Source: a virus
Virus record (IMG/VR): IMGVR_UViG_3300024520_000035
Coordinates: 1-33,613 of that record
Direction: 5' to 3' (one strand)
Length of the DNA: 33,613 bases
This document shows, in pieces, positions 23,124 to 29,911 of this stretch. The notes under the pieces were generated by a model. That model did no database searches, was not told the DNA's origin, and saw only the letters and a program-made list of their open reading frames with translations. The translations under genes and the position numbers were made by a program. How positions within the stretch are numbered: the first letter of the stretch is position 1; each line of letters starts with the position of its first letter.

Positions 23124-23593
23124 TAAATAAGAATCAACTTATAGCCTATGTCATCATGCCTACATTGCAAGAGTTAGGCATGTATAGTATGAGTGCACAG
23201 AATTTATTGCTATATAATTCTGCCACTGAAAGTAACCTAGGTACATATATCAAACAAAATCCTGGGCCTGCTCTTGGTATATGGCAGCATGAGCCTCGTA
23301 CTTATCATGATGATTACGAACAATTTTTAGATCAGAAAAAATATGAGCTATTAAAAAAACAAGTATGGGCTATTTGCGGTTATGATAGAAAACCACCTAT
23401 AGAAGCTTTAATATGGAATTTAAAGTATGCCTGTGCAATGGCTCGTATACATTATGCAAGATTCCCAGAACCTTTGCCTGATGCTGATGATTTTGATGGA
23501 TTAGTTAGTTACTATTATAAGTACTGGGGGCCAAATCCTGAGCACACAACAATTGGAAAAGCTAAAGATCGTATAGAAAAGATATTATTTTAA
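23120..23593 (+). CDS. Lysozyme-like / transglycosylase-like protein, candidate endolysin
   Basis: A 157-residue protein. TTG 23120 is the likely start: GGAGG (23110-23114) is 5 bases upstream and the TTG overlaps the fibre stop (TTGA). Residues 35-38 (ATES) with a following LG, and about 14 residues later ALGIWQHEPRTYHDD, follow the 'E-S-x-x-G ... G-x-x-Q-x-x-P-x-T' pattern of lysozyme-superfamily transglycosylases, giving E37 as candidate catalytic acid. It sits directly before a holin. It could instead be a virion-associated peptidoglycan enzyme. Confidence 0.6.
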   Translation: MINKNQLIAYVIMPTLQELGMYSMSAQNLLLYNSATESNLGTYIKQNPGPALGIWQHEPRTYHDDYEQFLDQKKYELLKKQVWAICGYDRKPPIEALIWNLKYACAMARIHYARFPEPLPDADDFDGLVSYYYKYWGPNPEHTTIGKAKDRIEKILF

Positions 23594-23602
23594 GGAAGAA
23601 AT

Positions 23603-24028
23603 ATGTTTAAATCAATTATAAAAAAAGTATTGCCATTTATTGGAGGCGCTATAGGTGGCCCAATAGGTGCTGTAGCAACAAAAGCTGTCGCATCAATATT
23701 ATTACCAGATAAAGAAAATCCTACTGAGGATGAACTTGCTAATGCCTATGCTAATGCTACTCCTGTGCAGCTTGAAAAAATAAAAAGTGTTGTATCATTA
23801 GCTCAGATCGAAGCAGATGATCGGAAAAATGCTAGAGATAGGCAGTTAAAAACTAATGATTCTACACCTAGAAATGTTACCTATATATTTTGCATAGCAT
23901 TTATTTTTAAATTATTTATGCCATATGTTATGCCAAATGCACATATAGATGCTAATCTAACTGATGTATTATGCGATGGTCTTATGCTTTGTATTGGTTT
24001 TTTTGTTGGATCAAGGAATAATAAGTAG
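23603..24028 (+). CDS. Holin of the three-TM GTA type
   Basis: A 141-residue protein. Hydrophobic segments: about 9-30 (VLPFIGGAIGGPIGAVATKA), 95-113 (VTYIFCIAFIFKLFMPYVM) and 121-136. The middle, 'AQIEADDRKNARDRQ', is the conserved stretch of the 'holin of 3TMs' family first named in gene-transfer agents. It should form inner-membrane pores that release the neighbouring muralytic protein. Start follows AAGGAAG. Confidence 0.8.
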   Translation: MFKSIIKKVLPFIGGAIGGPIGAVATKAVASILLPDKENPTEDELANAYANATPVQLEKIKSVVSLAQIEADDRKNARDRQLKTNDSTPRNVTYIFCIAFIFKLFMPYVMPNAHIDANLTDVLCDGLMLCIGFFVGSRNNK

Positions 24029-24032
24029 AGCC

Positions 24033-24113
24033 TGACGCGCCATATCCCTCTAGGTCATTGATGCAATCGAAAGTAGCCTCTAACTAGAAGCACGCGCCTA
24101 GGACGTTACCTAC
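24033..24113 (+). ncRNA. Structured noncoding element sharing motifs with the 45-191 RNA
   Basis: This gap of 112 bases is more GC-rich than its surroundings and has no gene. It contains, in the same order as the element at 45-191: GTAGCCT (24073-24079; 67-73), TAGAA (24085-24089; 73-77), GCAC (24090-24093; 159-162), CCT then AGGACG (24097-24105; 165-179). GTAG (24073) can pair with CTAC (24110), enclosing CCT/AGG. ACGCGCC occurs twice (24034 and 24092). It could be an RNA, a protein-binding site or a packaging signal. Confidence 0.4.
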
Positions 24114-24140
24114 AATTTATTATAACATAAAGGATAAATA

Positions 24141-24224
24141 ATGGAATATTTAGAAATAATAGGATCATTTATAATATCAATAGTAGTAATATACATTTTA
24201 ATAAGTATAATTTTTAAAAAATAA
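24141..24224 (+). CDS. Small membrane peptide (27 aa)
   Basis: MEYLEIIGSFIISIVVIYIL and a short Lys end: essentially one transmembrane helix. AAGGATAAATA precedes the ATG. Its place directly after the holin and before another small gene suggests an accessory lysis or membrane role, such as an antiholin or spanin-like partner, but the sequence has no lipobox or coiled coil. Confidence 0.6.
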   Translation: MEYLEIIGSFIISIVVIYILISIIFKK

Positions 24225-24234
24225 GAGGTTAATT

Positions 24235-24408
24235 ATGGATAATTTTGTAAGTAATGATTTAGAAATCATTTGGAATTTCAACGGAAATCCAGTTAGGTTA
24301 AGACATACCTATGATCCTGTTAAAAGCGAACTTACCGTTTGGTATTATGACCTTAAAACAGGAAAAACCATGAAAGGTGAATTTGTTGGATTTCCACCAG
24401 CATTATAA
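24235..24408 (+). CDS. Small hypothetical protein (57 aa), last gene of the late operon
   Basis: MDNFVSNDLEIIWNFNGNPV... is a soluble beta-rich peptide with an 'LTVWYYDLKTGKTMKGEFVG' hairpin-like end. AGAGG lies upstream of the ATG. The gene ends 28 bases before the convergent minus-strand gene. No obvious terminator hairpin lies in that gap. Confidence 0.6.
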   Translation: MDNFVSNDLEIIWNFNGNPVRLRHTYDPVKSELTVWYYDLKTGKTMKGEFVGFPPAL

Positions 24409-24436
24409 ATCTACATTATTCTTAGTTATATTTGGT

Positions 24437-24619
24437 TCATCTTTCATCACTAAAAGGTGAGCCTCCTCCAAATTTAATTACAATTAATCTTTCATTATTT
24501 TCAATATCTATAATATTATCCCACCCACCATTTTGATCCATAACAATAATAATTTGTTCATCATCAAATATATTTAGTTTTTTTATTAATTCTTTTTTAG
24601 TCAATTTATTAGTTCCCAC
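24437..24619 (-). CDS. Small hypothetical protein, end of the minus-strand head operon
   Basis: A 60-residue protein from GTG 24619, or 55 residues from TTG 24604. 'KKELIKKLNIFDDEQIIIVM' followed by 'IIDIENNERLIVIKF' matches the widespread small-phage pattern 'L..L..fpdd..V.i......i..v', of unknown function. It closes the operon TerS-portal-scaffold. Confidence 0.6.
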   Translation of the reverse strand: MGTNKLTKKELIKKLNIFDDEQIIIVMDQNGGWDNIIDIENNERLIVIKFGGGSPFSDER

Positions 24620-24629
24620 GGTAGACTAA

Positions 24630-24881
24630 TTATAAATCTACATTAAATCTAATCCTAACTTGATGTTTAAAATCATCAATTGTATTAGATAGTTTATCTA
24701 TATGATTTTTGTATTTAGATAGCTCATCATTAAAAAAATCAACTATCATTTGCATTTTATTTTCCATATCTTGCATGCGATTATCAAATACAGCAATAGT
24801 ATCTTGTTGCATTTTGTATAATTCTTCTTTAGTTGGCACTTTTTCTTTAGTGGCCTTTTCTTTATTTAGTTTATCATTCAT
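24630..24881 (-). CDS. Small coiled-coil protein downstream of scaffold
   Basis: An 83-residue, highly charged helical protein (MNDKLNKEKATKEKVPTKEE...) with heptads through residues 20-75. It begins by TAATG overlap with the scaffold stop. It may be a scaffold or portal accessory factor; function unknown. Confidence 0.7.
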   Translation of the reverse strand: MNDKLNKEKATKEKVPTKEELYKMQQDTIAVFDNRMQDMENKMQMIVDFFNDELSKYKNHIDKLSNTIDDFKHQVRIRFNVDL

Positions 24882-25747
24882 TATTTGTTCCCTAACTCTC
24901 TAGCAATTCTATATTTTTCTTGCATTACTAATTTTGCTGCATCTTTTTCTGGACCATAAGGCAAAGAATTATACCTTTTGTGTGCGTCATATGCTTCCTG
25001 ATCTGGGTTGCTAGATGCTGTTTTTTGTATTGATTGAGGTGCATTGCTTGGTAATGATTTTTTAACAAGCCAGTTAAATGCTTCAATTTCTGATTTTTCA
25101 GTTATACCTTTTAAATAACTGTTCAAGCCATCTTCTGGTGCATCACCAAAATTTAAAGCCATTTCTTTGCATTGTTTAAATTCTTCGATAAGCTCAGGAC
25201 TCATGCTAGCGATAACTTCATCATTATGCTTTTGTATTGCATTTGTTATATATTCTTCCTGCTGTTTAATAGCGTTACTTTCATATTTAGCAAATAGATT
25301 CATATTTTCATTGAATGCTTTTTGAGACATGCCTTGACTACGTGCAAGTTCTGACATATCTTTAAATGCTTGTGTTTCAGTGTCTAACTTATAGTCAGAA
25401 TCTTTAAAACTATCATCTAGTTCTATTTTATAATCACCTTCTGGTGCACCTGTAAAACCTTTGTATTTTTTATCGTATTGTGATTTTAAAGGATTATATC
25501 CTTTTGCTTGATCAAACATCGTTGGGAATGTTTTATCATTAAACCAATCTGGTTTTTCGCCGGTACCTCGTACACCTTCAGAGATATACCAAACATTTTC
25601 TTCGCTGGGAGTTTCTGTGCTTGTTGTGCTTGTTGTACTTGCTTGGGATGTATCTGTTGATGAAACTGGTACTGTTTCAGTTGGTGTTGTTGCTGCACTT
25701 GTTTGTTCAATCGCTGATGAACCACTATCTATAATATTATCATCCAT
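24881..25747 (-). CDS. Scaffolding / capsid assembly protein
   Basis: A 288-residue protein. Residues 1-50 are Thr/Ser-rich and disordered. Then comes the podovirus scaffold signature: VWYISEGVRGTGEKPDWFNDK, 'PLKSQYDKKYKGFTGAPEGDYKI', and a long acidic helical body with a basic C-terminus (EKYRIARELGNK), as expected for capsid binding. It is required for procapsid assembly. Here it is on the strand opposite to the capsid gene and 14 kb away, unlike T7-type phages where the two genes are adjacent. The start overlaps the upstream gene by 8 bases. Confidence 0.85.
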   Translation of the reverse strand: MDDNIIDSGSSAIEQTSAATTPTETVPVSSTDTSQASTTSTTSTETPSEENVWYISEGVRGTGEKPDWFNDKTFPTMFDQAKGYNPLKSQYDKKYKGFTGAPEGDYKIELDDSFKDSDYKLDTETQAFKDMSELARSQGMSQKAFNENMNLFAKYESNAIKQQEEYITNAIQKHNDEVIASMSPELIEEFKQCKEMALNFGDAPEDGLNSYLKGITEKSEIEAFNWLVKKSLPSNAPQSIQKTASSNPDQEAYDAHKRYNSLPYGPEKDAAKLVMQEKYRIARELGNK

Positions 25748-25946
25748 TATTACTTAACCTCTTTTTTGTATATTCTCTGTACGCATCTACTAAAAATATT
25801 TGCTCTCTGATCCGGTCATCAAATCCGGCATTATAATGTTGCTGTGCATCGGTATATGTACTGCGACTATATGAGTTTAACTGCTGCAAAGCAATACGCA
25901 TTGAATCTAAATATTTTTTTCCATCTTCGCATTTATGAAAAGCCAT
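25740..25946 (-). CDS. Hypothetical protein between portal and scaffold
   Basis: From ATG 25946 the protein has 68 residues (MAFHKCEDGKKYLDSMRIAL...), but this ATG has no ribosome site. The frame stays open for 16 more codons to an ATA at 25994 that overlaps the portal stop (ATAG), with GGAGA 8 bases before it. The extended N-terminus (EFENEGIKERARQLY) reads as good helix. Either a rare ATA start or an unusual coupled start is used. Function unknown; its position is that of small head genes. Confidence 0.6.
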   Translation of the reverse strand: MAFHKCEDGKKYLDSMRIALQQLNSYSRSTYTDAQQHYNAGFDDRIREQIFLVDAYREYTKKRLSNNG

Positions 25947-25990
25947 ATATAATTGTCTGGCTCGCTCTTTGATTCCTTCATTTTCAAATT

Positions 25991-27634
25991 CTATTGTTGT
26001 TCTCCTTGTTGCATAGGTTGTACTTGCTGTTGTTGTGGTTGTTGATTTTGTTGTTGCTGCGCCTGTTGTTGTTGCTGCACTTGTTGTTGCTGAGCTTGCT
26101 TAAACTTAATACGTGCAGTCATTGTACGCATAACTTTTTTCGATACGTTGTTTTGATCTGTTATATAGTCTATTAAATCATCTTCGCTATAAATATAGGT
26201 TGCTAATTCCGGCTGGATAACTGATCCATTGTATATAGTTTGTACTTGCTGTGTAGCAGTAATAATATTATTAATTTTATTTTGCTTTGCAGCTCTAGCA
26301 ATCGGGCTTAAATATTCGAACTCTACTAAGTCACCTAATTCCTCCGATACAGCACCTAATCTATACATATATGACCATGTTAATTTAACAAACTGTTCAA
26401 CTAATTCGCTACCAAGCCTAGAAAAGGTTGATCTTAGTTGTGCTGTCATAGAATCATCTTGTATTTTTGTATAGGTTGCAGTTTGACGCGGATCGCCTGC
26501 TGATGGGTCACCAGTTGGATTGATAAACAAACCCTGCTTGATTTGATTAATACATTTTTCTTGTACCTGCATCATATCACCAGATTCAGCTTTGATTTGC
26601 ATTTGGCTTAGTGCATTTTGTGGTGCACTTGGTTTCATTTGTATAACTGAACCTGTCTCAACTGTTGCAGTAAAGTTGTTTGTCATATTAGCAACACGTG
26701 ATAAAAATACAGGTCTAGCATTCCAGTTTGCAGCACCTAGTATAATTTTACCTGCTTTATTAAGTGTAGATATGGTTGGCATCATGTCATACATTTTGCC
26801 TCTACCAAACATTTCACCGCTATACACTTTAGGTCTAAATACAATAAATTGGCTTAGCTCTTGTTCTTCGCATAATAAAAACTTATCTGCTTTGTATTGT
26901 TTAACACAGTAGTTATATTTCATTTTTTTATTATCACTGCTTGGATAATATACTGTGCCTTCTTCAATATGTATTAATTTGTTTGAGTCATTGTCTATAA
27001 TGTCTTGCAAATCTTGATCTATTTCTATGTTTGGCCACGTTTGTTTGAGCAAACCAGCTTTAACGTGATGCGTGCTGAAAACATCTTGTATTGTATGATG
27101 CTTACCCTCGCCTACTGATATTTGATGCAATGGTATTGACGATACCGTGTAAGGTTCGCTGGCATCATCTGTAATGTTAACTAATAAAATACCAGTTGAT
27201 ATGATCATCTCGCGTATACTTTGCACAGCAGCAGCCTGGAAATTAGATTTAGTGTTTTTTGTATACTCTAAATATTCTTCAGACCATTCAGAGCACATTT
27301 GTTCTAGCTCATCTTTGCTTGGAATTGGTCGTTCATTACCTTTTTGTCTTTTGCATTTACCTTTTAGAAACTTTTTAGATGGCTTGAATTTTACAAACTC
27401 TTTATCACCGAATAACATTTCCATCAGTTTATTAACGTGGATATCTAATGATGTTACTGGTGTATCATCATATATTTTTAATGTTTTGCTTTGTCCTGGT
27501 GTAGTCTCTTGGTTGTTAAAATTTGCTCTATTTGGCATCACAAGATCATAGCATTTTTGTAATTCGGACTGCCATTCCTTGCTTGCTTTGTCTGCAAATT
27601 CTTTACGCTTATCAAAATCAATTACTGGTATCAT
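25991..27634 (-). CDS. Portal (head-tail connector) protein
   Basis: A 547-residue protein of the podovirus head-tail connector family. Signature stretches: 'SKEWQSELQKCYDLVMPNR', 'YDDTPVTSLDIHVNKLMEMLF', 'FRPKVYSGEMFGRGKMYDMM' and 'PTGDPSAGDPRQTATYTKIQ'. The last 40 residues are nearly all Gln, a low-complexity tail. It forms the dodecameric DNA gate and contacts the terminase and the gp11-like adaptor. Transcribed from the 29237 promoter together with TerS and scaffold. Confidence 0.9.
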   Translation of the reverse strand: MIPVIDFDKRKEFADKASKEWQSELQKCYDLVMPNRANFNNQETTPGQSKTLKIYDDTPVTSLDIHVNKLMEMLFGDKEFVKFKPSKKFLKGKCKRQKGNERPIPSKDELEQMCSEWSEEYLEYTKNTKSNFQAAAVQSIREMIISTGILLVNITDDASEPYTVSSIPLHQISVGEGKHHTIQDVFSTHHVKAGLLKQTWPNIEIDQDLQDIIDNDSNKLIHIEEGTVYYPSSDNKKMKYNYCVKQYKADKFLLCEEQELSQFIVFRPKVYSGEMFGRGKMYDMMPTISTLNKAGKIILGAANWNARPVFLSRVANMTNNFTATVETGSVIQMKPSAPQNALSQMQIKAESGDMMQVQEKCINQIKQGLFINPTGDPSAGDPRQTATYTKIQDDSMTAQLRSTFSRLGSELVEQFVKLTWSYMYRLGAVSEELGDLVEFEYLSPIARAAKQNKINNIITATQQVQTIYNGSVIQPELATYIYSEDDLIDYITDQNNVSKKVMRTMTARIKFKQAQQQQVQQQQQAQQQQNQQPQQQQVQPMQQGEQQ

Positions 27635-27637
27635 GAG

Positions 27638-27811
27638 CTATCCTACTGTGTTGCTGCCACCGTTAAAACCACCGCCGCCCTGTGCTCTTTGCTCAGATTG
27701 TATTTGCTGCTGTTCAACATTGGTATTAGATGCAGCAGCTTGTTTTCTGAGCTGCTCTGTTAAGTCCTCTTGTTCTTCATCAAAAGCTTTGTTTGGGTCA
27801 TCGTCGCCCAT
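27638..27811 (-). CDS. Probable separate in-frame small protein (57 aa) from internal start
   Basis: Within the longer frame, AAGGAGG (27821-27827 on this strand) lies 8 bases before ATG 27811. The product, MGDDDPNKAFDEEQEDLTEQ..., is an acidic helix followed by a Gln/Gly-rich end. This resembles the short 'MGG..' proteins often found as their own gene just before podovirus portals. Either the long frame arose by loss of a stop codon, or two products are made from one frame. Confidence 0.6.
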   Translation of the reverse strand: MGDDDPNKAFDEEQEDLTEQLRKQAAASNTNVEQQQIQSEQRAQGGGGFNGGSNTVG

Positions 27812-28156
27812 AATAGACACCTCCTTAAAATTATATTTGTTAATAAGTAATTTATACAAACTATACGGAGTCCATATAAACGTTTTTTTTATCCCCAATA
27901 GTCTTTTAACCAACGTAGCACAGTTAAAAGGCTCAAAAGTAATCGGTTTAATAGCTGATAAAGGATGTATTGCCCTTGTTTTACCAAATATCACACAACC
28001 ATTATTATCTAAATAACCTTGTATTAGTTTTTTTGCATCCTCAAAGCTATATATGTTGATAACTATTTTGTTAAATGCAAAACTTATTACGACAGCTTGG
28101 CTTTTGCTAGCTGCATCTAGGTACATTGCACAACAATGATGGTAATTATCTTTCAT
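27638..28156 (-). CDS. Hypothetical protein with possible Cys-peptidase-like domain and a Gly-rich end
   Basis: From ATG 28156 (GTG 28159 is also possible) the frame has 172 residues. Residues about 70-105, 'ITFEPFNCATLVKRLLGIKK...TPYSLYKLL', recall small phage proteins with an 'FNCVxxVKxxLGI' motif of a papain/NlpC-like or permuted fold. The His is not obvious, so an enzymatic role is uncertain. A strong internal ribosome site precedes codon M117 (see the 27811 entry). The last 30 residues are Gln/Gly-rich. No good ribosome site for the long form is visible. Confidence 0.6.
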   Translation of the reverse strand: MKDNYHHCCAMYLDAASKSQAVVISFAFNKIVINIYSFEDAKKLIQGYLDNNGCVIFGKTRAIHPLSAIKPITFEPFNCATLVKRLLGIKKTFIWTPYSLYKLLINKYNFKEVSIMGDDDPNKAFDEEQEDLTEQLRKQAAASNTNVEQQQIQSEQRAQGGGGFNGGSNTVG

Positions 28157-28173
28157 CACAGCGTGGCAAGCGC

Positions 28174-28416
28174 TTAATCCAGAACTCCTAAAGAGGACAT
28201 ATGCTCCCTCCGCTCTTGATCTGTTGCATAAACGAATCTTTCGTCGTCTGCGATCTCGAAATTTGATCGCATTAGTACATATATCTTTGATGGTTTTACG
28301 CTTAGTTTTGATATTTGGTCTCTTAAGTCTTGCTCGTTGATTGCATCAATACAAATAGCATCAACACATTTATCAGCATCAATTTTCCGTTTAATTTTAT
28401 TAAGTTGTCGCCGCAT
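28174..28416 (-). CDS. Hypothetical protein
   Basis: An 80-residue basic-acidic protein, MRRQLNKIKRKIDADKCVDA..., with an alpha/beta pattern (VDAICIDAI, then KIYVLMRSN). It starts by TAATG overlap with the gene upstream. No family recognised. Confidence 0.7.
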   Translation of the reverse strand: MRRQLNKIKRKIDADKCVDAICIDAINEQDLRDQISKLSVKPSKIYVLMRSNFEIADDERFVYATDQERREHMSSLGVLD

Positions 28417-28571
28417 TAATCCTCTTTAAGTAGGCGATATGCTAACGATCTAGTGGCTTTTTTGTCATTCATGATTTTTTTAACAGCTGGTATTTTGGTA
28501 TCACCACTTGATGCTTTGATCATTTTGTTTAATCTTTTGATGTTAAAGCTTTGTTTGATACGATTTTGCAT
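28416..28571 (-). CDS. Small basic protein (51 aa)
   Basis: MQNRIKQSFNIKRLNKMIKA... is a strongly basic helical peptide (many Lys/Arg). Ribosome site AGGAGTT lies before ATG 28571, and the end overlaps the next gene. It sits between the small terminase and the portal-proximal genes. A nucleic-acid-binding role is plausible from charge only. Confidence 0.7.
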   Translation of the reverse strand: MQNRIKQSFNIKRLNKMIKASSGDTKIPAVKKIMNDKKATRSLAYRLLKED

Positions 28572-28583
28572 GATAACTCCTAT

Positions 28584-29180
28584 TTAGTTAGCTTTTTGCT
28601 GCTCTCTCAGTATGGCTAATTCTTCTTTGACCTTTTCAACTTCTTCAATTGTATATGCTTTGCTCAATAGATCCATCATATCAACACCTTGTTTTGGTGA
28701 TATATCCTGGTTAGCCACGGCATTTGTAACTGCTTTTATGTTTGTTTCCATGTCATTATTAGCGCCAAATCCAGGGATATTGATTTTTGCATCATCTGCT
28801 TCGGCGTGCATACGCTTATACCCATCGATAAATGCGATGTATTGAAATGTTGGATCATTTAAGTTGTTAATCCTAAAATCATCCCACCAAGCCTTGCTTT
28901 GGTTCTTCCCTTTTTTAAACACGTCCATAAAATTGTACTTTGGGTCGTCTTTCCAGTTATGCAAAGTTTGCCTGCAAACACCTAATTCAGCGGCAACTTG
29001 TGCAACTCCCTTGCCTGCACACCACAAAGCATAAGCTTCCATAGCTAAATCTTGACTATATTTTGTTGGCCTGCCTAATTTTTTTGCTGATCTGATAAAT
29101 CTATTGCGAGCTTTTGGGCAATCTATTTTTGCAGCTAATCTTTTGATTGTCTTATCATCTGTATCACTATAATCAATCAT
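28584..29180 (-). CDS. Terminase small subunit-like protein (TerS)
   Basis: A 198-residue form from ATG 29180 (29192 is also possible; 29237 lies upstream of the promoter -10 and is excluded). Residues about 34-72, 'KLGRPTKYSQDLAMEAYALW...VAQVAAELGVCRQTLHNWKD', form the HTH of small terminases, followed by 'FMDVFKKGKNQSKAWWDDFRI' and an oligomerisation-type helical C-terminus. It should recognise the packaging site and load TerL, which lies 19 kb away on the same strand. Confidence 0.8.
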   Translation of the reverse strand: MIDYSDTDDKTIKRLAAKIDCPKARNRFIRSAKKLGRPTKYSQDLAMEAYALWCAGKGVAQVAAELGVCRQTLHNWKDDPKYNFMDVFKKGKNQSKAWWDDFRINNLNDPTFQYIAFIDGYKRMHAEADDAKINIPGFGANNDMETNIKAVTNAVANQDISPKQGVDMMDLLSKAYTIEEVEKVKEELAILREQQKAN

Positions 29181-29208
29181 GCTTTTTCTCATTTTTGTGC
29201 ATATTTTG

Positions 29209-29237
29209 ATTATATGTCTATATATATAGAGAGTCAA
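29209..29237 (-). promoter_or_regulatory. Promoter of the TerS-portal-scaffold operon
   Basis: On the minus strand TTGACT (29237-29232), 17 bases, TATAAT (29214-29209): near-perfect sigma-70. It faces away from the promoter at 29255, the two -35 boxes being 17 bases apart. Predicted start of transcription is near 29202, which excludes translation from 29237. Confidence 0.8.
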
Positions 29238-29254
29238 TTAATTATAATTTATAC

Positions 29255-29283
29255 TTGACGTTAACGTTAACAGTTGATATAGT
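29255..29283 (+). promoter_or_regulatory. Divergent promoter with GTTAAC repeat operator
   Basis: TTGACG (29255-29260), 17 bases, TATAGT (29278-29283). The spacer contains GTTAACGTTAAC (29260-29271), a perfect palindrome made of two GTTAAC units, and TTAACAGTTGA (29267-29277), which is close to TTAACAGTTAA at 10183. A regulator binding here could control both divergent units. A small dyad, TGCC...GGCA, follows in the leader (about 29291-29306). Confidence 0.75.
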
Positions 29284-29327
29284 TATCACATGCCGGATAA
29301 CTGGCACAATAAAACGGAGATAATATA

Positions 29328-29744
29328 ATGATAAATGACTACCCAAACTTAATACATGATAAAATAACTCATGATATGGATGATAAATTCCGAAAATATG
29401 TTCGTATTGTTAAAAAAAAATATAATAACGGTCAAGTTATGTATATAGGAAAGGAAAGAATACTATCTATGCCAGATTTATATCGAAATGATTTGAACAT
29501 AATAGGTCATGAAACAGATGATCCATTTATTAGGATTGGAGCACATTATAATTATTTTAGGAATGGCAAGGTACAAAGTATTATTAAATATAATGATTGT
29601 GGTAATATTATTTATAGCAAGCGATTTGACAGTAACGGAACATTAATGCGAGAAGCATTATACAATAGTAAAGGTCAATGCGTAGAAGCCTGTGAAAATG
29701 GCAGACATGGGAAAAGTGGTTATTTAGATGATGTGGTACGATAA
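29328..29744 (+). CDS. MORN/YwqK-like repeat protein, probable moron gene
   Basis: A 138-residue protein. Residues about 72-118, 'YNYFRNGKVQSIIKYNDCGN' then 'YSKRFDSNGTLMREALYNSK', are repeats of the 'Y..nG.......Y...G' kind found in MORN and YwqK-like proteins. It has its own promoter and terminator and lies in a two-gene unit inserted between minus-strand operons, the layout of an independently expressed accessory (moron) gene. Function unknown; host modification or exclusion is possible. Confidence 0.6.
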   Translation: MINDYPNLIHDKITHDMDDKFRKYVRIVKKKYNNGQVMYIGKERILSMPDLYRNDLNIIGHETDDPFIRIGAHYNYFRNGKVQSIIKYNDCGNIIYSKRFDSNGTLMREALYNSKGQCVEACENGRHGKSGYLDDVVR

Positions 29745-29745
29745 T

Positions 29746-29901
29746 ATGGATAATAAAACCAGTAAATCTAGCCTAAAAAGAGTTATGGCATATCACGACA
29801 AACAAAAACTACTAAACCGTGTTCGTCGTGATGTATGGGCAACTACCGATGAGCATGATCAGATAAAATCAATGCTAAAAAAAATAAGAGGCCTTACTTA
29901 G
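29746..29901 (+). CDS. Small basic protein (51 aa)
   Basis: MDNKTSKSSLKRVMAYHDKQ... is a Lys/Arg-rich helical peptide ending KKIRGLT. It starts one base after the MORN-like gene and its stop lies inside the terminator stem. Helical, charged and Met-poor; possibly a small DNA-binding protein. No family recognised. Confidence 0.65.
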   Translation: MDNKTSKSSLKRVMAYHDKQKLLNRVRRDVWATTDEHDQIKSMLKKIRGLT

Positions 29902-29911
29902 GTCTCTTATT
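29883..29911. terminator. Bidirectional terminator between convergent units
   Basis: AATAAGAG (29883-29890) pairs with CTCTTATT (29904-29911), and inside it CCT (29892-29894) with AGG (29900-29902). The stem is flanked by A-rich sequence on the left and T-rich on the right, so it can work in both directions. It closes the plus moron unit and the minus early operon. Both last genes have their stop codons in or at the stem. Confidence 0.75.

Noticed and set aside
24029-24120. Possible tRNA, hammerhead ribozyme or phage attachment site after the holin gene
   Set aside because: No cloverleaf on either strand; the CTGANGA and GAAA core of a hammerhead is missing; no integrase is visible to use an att site.
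25994-27551. Plus-strand open frames rich in Leu, including an apparent Leu-rich membrane protein at 25994-26176
   Set aside because: They are the complement of the portal gene; the Leu runs are the antisense of its poly-Gln tail.
29181-29237. Extended N-terminus of the small terminase from 29237
   Set aside because: It overlaps the promoter itself; transcription predicted from TATAAT at 29214-29209 starts downstream of that ATG.
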